Source of the DNA: Beroe ovata
Taxonomy: Eukaryota; Ctenophora; Nuda; Beroida; Beroidae
NCBI GenBank assembly: GCA_946803715.1
Contig: CAMPET010000033.1
Location: 302,114-366,113 of the forward strand
DNA length: 64,000 bases
Direction of reading: 5' to 3'
Of the stretch, positions 54,968 to 64,000 are shown in pieces. The position numbers and the translations under genes were made by a program. Under the pieces are notes generated by a model. It made no database searches. It saw nothing but the letters and a program-made list of their open reading frames with translations, and was not told where the DNA came from. Numbering within the stretch: position 1 is the first letter of the stretch; the number at the start of each line of letters is the position of its first letter.

Positions 54968-57944
54968 CAAGCGATTGCCCATCGACTTCGGGATGTTTAG
55001 AGGCCAGGGGAGGAGGAGAATCACGGAGGGAAGGGGGGATACTAACCTAGTACAAAATACAGCTGGGAGGGGGGGAGGACGTGTACTTTAGACCGTTTAA
55101 CAGATGTAGAAGTAGTACATATTACGAAGCTACATAATTTAGCTAAAATGAAGGATCGGACGATGCAATTGAAATTGCTCGGATCAAGTACAGGTTTCGT
55201 TGCAGCGACGTAGCGTACGTCATGATAGAGCCGGGAAAACGGTTATTATTAGAAGCTGCACGTCGGTGCATAACTGTTCGAGAGGGTACTGGGTAGAGAG
55301 TAGCTTATGGTACGATCAGGACGTACTATGGTAGATATTTCGCAATATAAGTGTAAAAACTAACATCATACTGATTCAAACTACTAATAGACAAGATGGA
55401 GAATATTATGATCTAACCGACGATCAGTCAAAACTTTGCTATTCGCGTGTTAATGATCATTCTACTCTGTCTGGAATCACTGTCTCATACTGTTAATGAC
55501 GATGTTCCTTGACGTCATTCCCTCCTGAAATCCATGACATCAGCGAAAGCAAGCCACGACGTGTGTTTAGAAATCATGATGAAAGCAGTCTGGAAGGAGT
55601 GTATCATTGATCTTTACTGGTTGCACAGTTCTGATGTCACGTGATATATAAATTTTCTGTCAGAATGGGCATGGAGCATTGAGCATGCGTGTTGGGATCC
55701 GTGAACTTCCGCGTGTGATAGCTTTGGAGTCTATCTTTGCGCAGGTTAGGTATGACGTTGATTGTCGTCTGTCGAATCATTTCCTCGCATAAAAGAACCT
55801 ATACTCTAGTCCTAGAAATGTAATTGAGGGGAGATTCGAGGAATTGTGGAATTAGCAATGAGAATTAGGACATTTCGTCCAAACCCAGTCCTGCCTGGTT
55901 GGTAGGCAATGGCAGGTAGGGGATGGCAGGCTCCAGGAACCATGTATCCTGGAATTAGCGAAATAATTCTCCCCAGGGGGAAGCAGGTACCTAGAATCCT
56001 AGTATGACAAAACAAGACTTCCTGCAATGAAAATGCAAGATAAATCCCGACACAATGTAATAAAATATGCGTGTCATGCAGAAACATGAGGATGGTGATG
56101 TTTTATAGTGTCGGTTTTAAAAACCACTCCGGAGAGTTATGTCACGGTTGAGAAGTTAAAACTTGAAACTATTTGCTTACACCGTAACTCTAACGGGATG
56201 CGACGCCGCCTTGCCACTTGGCACACTGCGATGCCAGCACACACACTGTGATACCAGCACGCTTCACATCTCGCCCAAGGCGATGCTGACGGGAATAGCA
56301 TCTGTATCTATAATTCCGCAAGTCGTGTGTAACATCTTTTTAGCAAGCTTAGAGGTCCATGAGTGTCAATAACTTTCAATGGTTACTGCTATGAGAATTG
56401 ATGTTAGCAAGCAGTGTGAATTGCCATTCTGACATAAATCGCAATAACACCTGTCTAACTGACAGATGAAGTTGTCACGGATTGGGTCGAATTGTCGGGA
56501 TGAGCGATATTTCCCACGACCCACCAATGCTCAACTGTTTCTTAATCGCTGTCAATTCATCGCTATATTATGCGGTAAGACTCGCTGACTCAGCCTGTAG
56601 AAATGTCAAACTCTATTCATTTCACTTTATAAATTGCTTTCAAAGTTCATGGAAATTTCTAAAAATAAACACGTGTTTGTTATTGTATGCATTAGAAAGC
56701 AATAGAATCACAAGCAAGACAAATTATGGAGTTGAATCTGCTCTGGAGATATGATATTTGACACAGCCGCGGCGGACTATTAAAGTTCTCTCTCCGCAGT
56801 TTGAATCCCATTTCATCGCACAGTATTTAGCAGACATTCATTTCGTAGGATGACATTCATTGCCACATTTATGGCCCTTTTGTTGTGTTTTCTGAGCTCT
56901 TGCCTCTTGACCGTCTGTAAAAGACTCGTTTTTCAAATCGGCGTAGTGAGTATGATAGTTAACAGGCTAGGGACTTGAAAGTGGCGACTGGCGAGCTTCC
57001 AAAACATCAAAACGTACACGTTGTCCTCATGTAAAACAGTCACAGTGGGTGAAAGGTGTCTGGTGTGGGTACCTACCTATAACAAGAGCCGAGAAGGGGC
57101 AGGGCAAAATTGAAAAACTACCTAAATAATGTACATTGAAATTTGAATGAATACCTAACTGAAGCTCTGCAAACGGTGATGTTGGCAGCGAAAATAAGGT
57201 AAATTAGGGAAAAGTATAGCCCTGGAACCTGTTTACGCCAAGTACCCTGTACAATTCGTGTACGAATACACGATAATGTACATCGAAGACGACGCGTGTA
57301 CAATATACAACGAAATGTAGAAAGGAATTGGAAATTGTGAACATTTGGTTTGCGCGCGCGTCGATCATTTCCTTCCCTCAGCCAATCAGACGCGTTGGAT
57401 TTTAGCGCGTTTTTCCCATTTCTTTGTGCTGAGTGAACATTTCTCTTTTGCTGCTGCCTGCTGTAGGTACACTCATTTTGTCCCGTATCTGCAAGCTGTA
57501 TTATAGTTCTAACTTCTGTACATGTATTGCACACATGACGACTGACGTTGATTGGTGTGCACGCTTCTTCTCGTGAACTCTCAGTCCTCAGATGAGATTA
57601 ACACTACATCAGTCTGTATTTCACCTCAATTCTTATCAGTGTTGTAGATACGATTGCAGTGGGTACTCATACAAATACATTCTTAGAGTTGTTGCATACC
57701 TGATTCAATTTGCCACACTTTATACATACGCATGATGGTGTATACTTATTGATAAGAAGTTGACCGCATGCGATGCCTGCTTTGTCGGTGCTTCTTGGCA
57801 TTATCCTCTGCGCTACGTGACTTTAAGCAATTATTCTTCATTCAAAGTGTCACGCAGTTTTCAGCATTGGAACATGTCCACCTGTCTTGTTATTATCGCT
57901 TTTGCCCATCCTATCCAAGGTGCAGTGGATGCACGTCACACAGA

Positions 57945-58003
57945 CACAGACACACACGCACACACACGCACACACAAACACACACACACACACACACACA
58001 CAA
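57945..58003. repeat. (CA)n microsatellite, N just downstream
   Basis: A CA tract with CGCA variants; a single N lies at 58009. Confidence 0.85.
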
Positions 58004-59777
58004 AAGATNAAATATGGCTATTGCGATTCTTTTGCACCAAAAACGAAGTCTCTACGACCTTCCTGGGCTGAGATACAGGCAGTTGGTGCATCGCTAAACG
58101 CAAAAAAGGGCGTGGCCGATTTAGGGCAGAAGCCATCGGAATCATCGTTGGCATGAGGGCCAATTTTGTTTGGGATGGCCTCAAGTACCAAAATCAGTCG
58201 AGAAAACGCTTTTAACAAGCAAATCTAACGGATCAGCTTTTTCGACGGTTTGGTCTTTGACTAATAATCATCTCGTTTGCTGGGACCGCGTTTATATTTC
58301 GTCAATAGTGACCACGTTAGTGGACTGCGTTAGTGGACTGTGTGAGTGGATGTGGACATTGCAGCGTGTTTCGCCAAGCCCACACAATTTCACAAGATAC
58401 CGCTGTTAAAATTATCTGACGTGTAGCTTCATACACTCAGGTTCAATCACATTCAATTTACACTCATGGTGACTGACCACTATAATATCACACACACGCC
58501 AGAGACAGATAATAACACCACACATGAGCCACACTCGTCACAATGAACTGTGATGCTATTTATGGAAACAACCATTTGTTATAGCAGCCGACATTGAAAT
58601 TCCTATTTCCATTTCACATTAATTTCCAGATTACTATAGATGATACACTCTACTACACTCTACAGTGAGTGAAATGTACTGTGGTATCGAGTGACTGGAT
58701 TTCTAATCGAGATGATGGCACTGTTGTCTATATTTTGCTGCTGTGTGTTATCGATATATCAGTTATCATATATTTTGCTGATAACGGTCGACAAAGAGTA
58801 GGTAAATGGTAATCAATCATCTTTTTTCTTGTAATTTCCGATATCTGAACAATGATTTCACAGAATCTTTCCTTGATCCTAGACTCAGTCCTTGGTCCTA
58901 GTCTCTCAACGCTCGTATTTGTCTCCATTATTGCACATGCCCCCTCTTATCTTAACTGGATAATGAAATTGGTTGATAATTAATTAGCACATGTAAGGCG
59001 TGTCTGAACCACCTCTTGCAGTCGTACATCACGTGACAGCAGATAGGTACCACTACATCACCAAGGTTTGTGTACTGTGTGGAGGTTTGTGTTTATTTTT
59101 ACCCTATTACCTCGTACACCATGATGGAACCACTGGATCCCTGGTTTTACTTTTCGACTTCCCACTAGGCATCAAATCAAATCTCCCCGAATTTTGATTT
59201 CCTCTTGGTTTCGGATTACCCAGAGGTTTTTCCGCTAGGCACCTATAACTTCTCCATTCCGTTTTCTTGAAAAACTGGCTACGCTTTCCCCAGCGTTCAT
59301 ATTACTATGACCTGTCAACATGCGTGTACTCCAAATAAATACATCCGTGTAATTTCTCAGAAGCTATCATATAGTCGATATTTGCTTTGTTTACTAGGCT
59401 CTCGGTGTTGCTGTATGGCACTTATATCCACTTATCAAGCTGCTATACCGTGTATGTTAAGTGTTAACCAGTGTGTGTAACCGGGAAACAAGGAATTGGC
59501 AGAGACTGAATTGCAGAATTGCCTTGTTGTTTCTTGGGTTGGGACCTACTGGTGCTACTTCTCAAGTTGGGGGCAACCGATACTACTTCTCATAGGAGCA
59601 AGTCATACAGTACCAAAACTGCCGCCATCACTTTGCAGCAAGACCTCGTCTCATCACGTACTCAATGAGAGAATGAGTACGTGTTCGCTATCATAGTCGA
59701 AGTCTCTCATTCTATAGGTCTTCGCAGTGATCTCACTTCCCTTCCTATCCTCATGTTGTTAACATTTCCAATAGTGT

Positions 59778-59817
59778 TGTCACAAGTGTGAACATGTAAT
59801 TCAACACACTTGTGACA
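59778..59817. repeat. Hairpin with 13-bp perfect stem
   Basis: TGTCACAAGTGTG and its exact reverse complement are separated by 14 bases. Confidence 0.6.
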
Positions 59818-62800
59818 TGCACGTTAAACCCAACTCACGTCACATTCACATACCAGGTGTCGTGAAATCCTGAACAACCCGTCATAAGGTGTCATGATAT
59901 AAAGCTAGGGCCGTTCCCGTGGTGACAGAAAAATTCCCAACTTTTTCCTACGCAATTTTCCATCAGATAGCGAAAAACTTTTCCAACATTCAGGATTTTT
60001 CACCCCCGAAATCGACCATGTCGAGGAACTTACATTTCATAAGTTAGCTATACAGCAAGTTCTTAAACTGAGCCTGGAATGTTGATGTTTTTAACAGAAT
60101 GATACGTTAGAAATGCGTTATATTACAATGTATAACACAACAATTGCACGTTTCCCCTTGTTTTGGTAGACTGACTCATGCGAAGGTGTTTGTGTTTGCG
60201 CATGTGTGCTAGATTTCAGATTCGAATGCCTATTTTGACAGTTCTTCGCTACAATTTTGACGCTCGATATGTCAGAATCCAGATACACATCGTCAGTAAC
60301 ACATCGATTTTTCAATAGTAGTACCTACTCGTGTTACTACCTATCTCTTAGTAAATCAGTAATTACTTGAGTAAGAATATGGGTTTATCTGCACATTCCA
60401 CTAGTGTTTAAGTCCTTTAGTACCTAGTGTCAGTCAGTACTTATAGTGACAGTACTCTGTGTCAGTTCCTATATTATATGCTGGTAGAGAATGTGTCGTA
60501 TTCCATTGTGTGCCAGCAAATGGGCAGGCGACGATAGGTCAAACTTGGGCAAATTCCTGCAAATTTTCGTGGAACACACACTCACACGGGCAAAACATAG
60601 TGTTTTTGACTGAACGTGTTTGATGTTGTTGCCCATAGTTACAGTTACTAACGAGCAAGACATGTTCTAGATATAGGTATGGATAAATGCTTGGTGTTGC
60701 GGAGTATTTATTTGGTAGCGCTACTGCTGCCAAGGGAGGTTATTATTATATGGTATCATGTGGTGTCACCCTCCCTTATACGTGACACCACCGCGTATAT
60801 TTGACACCAGTTATTGGTAGCTTTAGATTTGACAGTGGCACATTGCAGCATTCCTACAGGCTGTCAAGTTAATAGTGATTCTATAATCAGTCATACTGAC
60901 ACTTGACTAAAAACTAGTGTGTCCATTATTCAGGTTTCTTTATTTCCAGTTTTCACGGCCCATATCATCATCTGCAGCCAGTATTTTCTGATCTGTCATC
61001 ATTATGCATACATGTACACTGTTCATGTATGCATAATGTGACACATTGAACAACTCCTACTGGATATGCTCAGATCAGGATTCCACCGTGCTAATTTTCC
61101 AATATCTTCCCGCGCGCGCGACTTTGTATTGGCGACACCCGTCACACTCCCATGAATAAGCTTGTTATTGGACAGTATGTGCGTTTCCTTCCCCTCCCCC
61201 ACAATTGGGAAAATTCTGTAATATTGCGTGTCCATTGCTGCTATTTCACTCCATGGCAGTTGCCACTTGTCAGTTACCACTTGTCACAATGTGGATATGT
61301 GACAATGGAGCAATGTACATCTTGCTCTAGTGACCCGTTGACCGTTCTAGCTTTCTAGTAATATTCCTATTAGATAATGGGTGTGTTCTGGTACAATAGT
61401 CAATAATAGGGGTCGGGATATATAAAATGTGAGAGGGGGTTATGATATATGTAACCAAGTGGAGTGGTATCCAGTGGTAACCAGTGAGGTGGTAACCAAT
61501 AACCAGTGAGGTGGTGGTTTGATATACCATTACTGCATGCTGGCTCTATAGGTATGGAATAGAGGGGGGTGAAAATAGCACTCATTGGCCATTACCTATT
61601 GGGGGTATATTATGTTGTGTAGTCCGATTCCGTATAAATGTGTGGGCAGGGGCCGGGGGGGGCAATTTTACCCGTTTATGTGTGTTACTATTGGTATAAT
61701 TGCCTGGAAACGTTGTCAGTTTTGTAACCCGTAACAGTGTTTAGTGTGGGCGAGTGGGAAGTTGGATCATTGGGTTGCTGTCGGGACACTTCCGGGCAAA
61801 TTTGTACAATTGTACATTGTACAATTGTACATTGTACATATTCTGTACGCTGAACATCGTGTATAGATATACAATATACAATGTACATATGAATATTCAC
61901 TGCATATTATCATATTTAGTAGGTACTATATATACTCCATAGTACGGTGATACCATACTGTACAATTTGTGTACAATGTACACAGTTAGTACATTAGAGA
62001 GGCATGACAGCTCTCTCTCTCCCTCATGTTTCCCATATTCCCACTTTGTACACAATATATTTCCCTCTCCCCTCTACCTTTGGTTGTAGCCACGGCTCCA
62101 TAGTTCTCAATACCATTCGCTCCAATACCTATACCTATACTATTTGTAGGGTGGTTCTCCGCTCAGGTACAATATTTGGCGCCATGAGGGCGTCAGATTC
62201 TACCATGTTTAAGCTATTTCGTTCTACTACTCTTGTTTTGCTTAGATTTTCCTCCGCTTCAATCTAACTTAGCTCTATCTAAATCATGCTTCCTCGTCAT
62301 TTGTTGTCTGTCTCGAAGAATGAGTGGATACGGGGTGAGTACAAAGCTACGAGTACTTCTCATCCCAATTTTGTTGGAATTTGCACACCCATATCTCGCG
62401 GAAACACTTTCAACAATCACTATAGTATACGGTTCTCCAACCCGTGTGTGATATGGGCATACCAGGAGCTTTACTCATACTTAACATGTGTTTAACAAAA
62501 CGTGTGTTTAACACACGATATCACTGTTAACATGTGCGTGATTTCATTGTTTAGTGACAGGCGTGATAACGATTCATTAGACAAATCGAAATCCGTAGTT
62601 TAACTATGTAAAGTGTTTGTGACTTCACATGTTTACGATATGGGTATTGTTCTTTACTACGTGCGAAACCTTTGCGCGTACCTACCTTATGGAATTCCTT
62701 TTAAGTTACATTGCGAACTTAAGTTGAAAAACAGTCAGACAGTGAAGTTATTCTGCAAAAAGGGGAGTTATGCTAGATAATTCACATTTCAACACACTCA

Positions 62801-62905
62801 CTTTTAATTCAAGCGGAAATTCAATTTCAAAGTCTCTATATGACGAGTCTTATATTCGCGTCTCCATGTGATTTNTTATGTAGAAACTAAGCAGCTATCA
62901 CTCAC

Positions 62906-63516
62906 TTGTAAACTCCAAGGATGAGACGAGTTAGATCAAGGAACAACTCCGTATGAAGGTGGATCAGGTACTCCTTATCTTCTCGGGAAATGGCCGAGTC
63001 ATGGGCGACCAGTCCGCCTCCTTCCTTTCCTCCCTTGTCCTCAGCTCCTTCATCAACTTCTTCATCCTCATCCTCGTCCAGGGAGAGTCCTAGTACCTGG
63101 GAATATGGGGCGTGTCATGAATTGGCAATGGACGAATGCCCCTCGACCCCAAACACTAATCCAAAGTCTAAATACTAAACCATTCCTGTAGGTAGAGCGT
63201 TGGGTATCAATTGGTGATTGGTGTACGGTACGACACTGTATAGCGAGCATGTAATAGAGTAATAGAGACAAAGAAATATCATAAGTCATAAGAAATACGA
63301 CAATTAGAAATAACATCAGCACGACTTCATAGGTACCTGCACTGTTTCATTGGAGTGGGTATCAGCAATGAACGCGTAGAGAACCGCCAAGTGATCAGCA
63401 AAGTGTGAAACCGACACATTGAACTGATTGAGATGGAATGTCTGATTTCGTGCACACCTCAACAGTACGGTTATTACGTCCTGGTACAGCTTGCACTTCT
63501 CTGTCTCTTCATCTAG
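62906..63516 (-). CDS. Two exons of an unrecognised gene, partial
   Basis: Exon 63337-63516 (60 codons) and exon 62906-63096 join in phase 0 with good acceptors (CTCTCAG, ATTCCCAG). The first reads as an amphipathic helical repeat-type segment (KLYQDVITVLLRCARNQTFH, VSHFADHLAVLYAFIADTHS). The second has an acidic low-complexity loop (LDEDEDEEVDEGAEDKGG) and then another helical segment (EYLIHLHTELFLDLTRLILG). At its end a strong GTGAGT donor competes with an in-frame TGA (VYK then stop), so the gene probably continues leftwards; I could not place further exons. The 5' exons lie right of the window or in 63517-64000. It could be an armadillo/HEAT-like protein, but I cannot name it. Confidence 0.55.
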
Positions 63517-64000
63517 CTGAGAGTTTTAGGAGTTTTGTTATCGATCAGTTGATTGTTCGACGAAGCCCCAAGAATTTTGTCATGATCAATGATCATCATA
63601 ATATCGTGTTATCAACTTATCAAAGTATTTCAACTTAACCAGTCGTAAATTGTGCAGTGTGACTTATTTTCCAGAGCTGGTGAATTATAGATCGGTTGGA
63701 TGTGGCTATTTCCTTAAAAGGAATAATTACTCATTGAGGTATTGGTATACGATCAAGGGTGTTACACTATTATACAATCTGTGAAGGCTGGCGGAGTGAT
63801 GCTGTTGTGAAATATGCGTTGTGTGGAATAAGAGATGTGGGTGCGGGGATCTGTCTGCGCGCGTTACAATCTTCTCGGACAGCTCCTACGATTTCAAGTT
63901 CGCAATCTGGTAAACCCGTTCAACATTCATCTTCCATCCTATTAGGTACACCCCAATAACAACATAAAATTCAGCTAGATTATTGTTACTGTAGTCTGTG
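63517..64000. other. Right-edge sequence, presumably intron or 5' region
   Basis: No exon continuing the gene to the left was found. It contains a GCGCGC-rich patch at about 63850-63870. Confidence 0.35.

Larger units (their letters stand above)
51693..62905. other. Large gene-poor region
   Basis: About 11 kb without a supportable exon. It contains a fragment of the foldback family (52390-52430), (CA)n tracts at 53903-53945 and 57945-58003, a heat-shock-element-like palindrome (54527-54539), an RFX-like palindrome (54952-54967), a hairpin (59778-59817) and a TGTACA-rich patch (61800-61880). Some of it may be intron of the gene at 62906-63516. Confidence 0.45.

Noticed and set aside
57118-57534. 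138-codon minus-strand frame
   Set aside because: Composition is Arg/Cys/Thr-rich without structure, has no good start context, and resembles no known protein.

Overview
This is nuclear DNA from an invertebrate animal. Evidence: split genes with GT-AG introns, SH2B and KIFBP orthologues (animal families), abundant (CA)n/(GT)n microsatellites and no prokaryotic gene layout. Introns in the conserved genes are mostly about 50-400 bp and neighbouring genes lie close together, which suits a compact marine invertebrate genome such as a sponge. The phylum cannot be fixed from the window alone. Single-N characters sit mostly at simple repeats and look like assembly joins.

Layout. The plus strand carries the 3' part of an SH2B-family adaptor gene (358-9240); its PH domain lies off the left edge, and one intron holds a 20-bp minisatellite of about 47 copies. 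All other recognised genes are on the minus strand: PRMT5 (12418-15124, six exons), an intronless MARCHF1/8-type RING-CH membrane ubiquitin ligase (16473-17343), KIFBP (19009-23386, ten exons) and intronless ALKBH7 (23687-24328). Next come an unrecognised four-exon gene with a hydrophobic N-terminus (26757-28358), a calponin-homology protein with an N-terminal membrane anchor (32128-36394), and an unrecognised Ser/Pro-rich gene with two phase-compatible alternative 5' ends (37010-46268). A possible single-exon gene lies at 51258-51692 and two exons of an unrecognised gene at the right edge (62906-63516). Exon joins were checked for splice sites and phase by eye.

The 27480-33230 region is present twice. 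An apparently identical 1.17-kb block is followed by about 1.7 kb of diverged sequence, the copies meet at a single N, and every coding difference I found is synonymous. This looks like two haplotypes laid end to end. The left copy of the CH-gene 3' end and the right copy of the neighbouring gene's 5' end should therefore not be counted as extra genes.

Most genes here are housekeeping or signalling genes with no obvious shared pathway. No undescribed system stands out. The best leads are the alternative-promoter gene, the GC-rich foldback element family (24.6-25.4 kb, 52.4 kb), palindromic RFX-like, E-box and heat-shock-type motifs, and two unrecognised genes with good exon structure. Large parts of 46.3-62.9 kb show no supportable gene.
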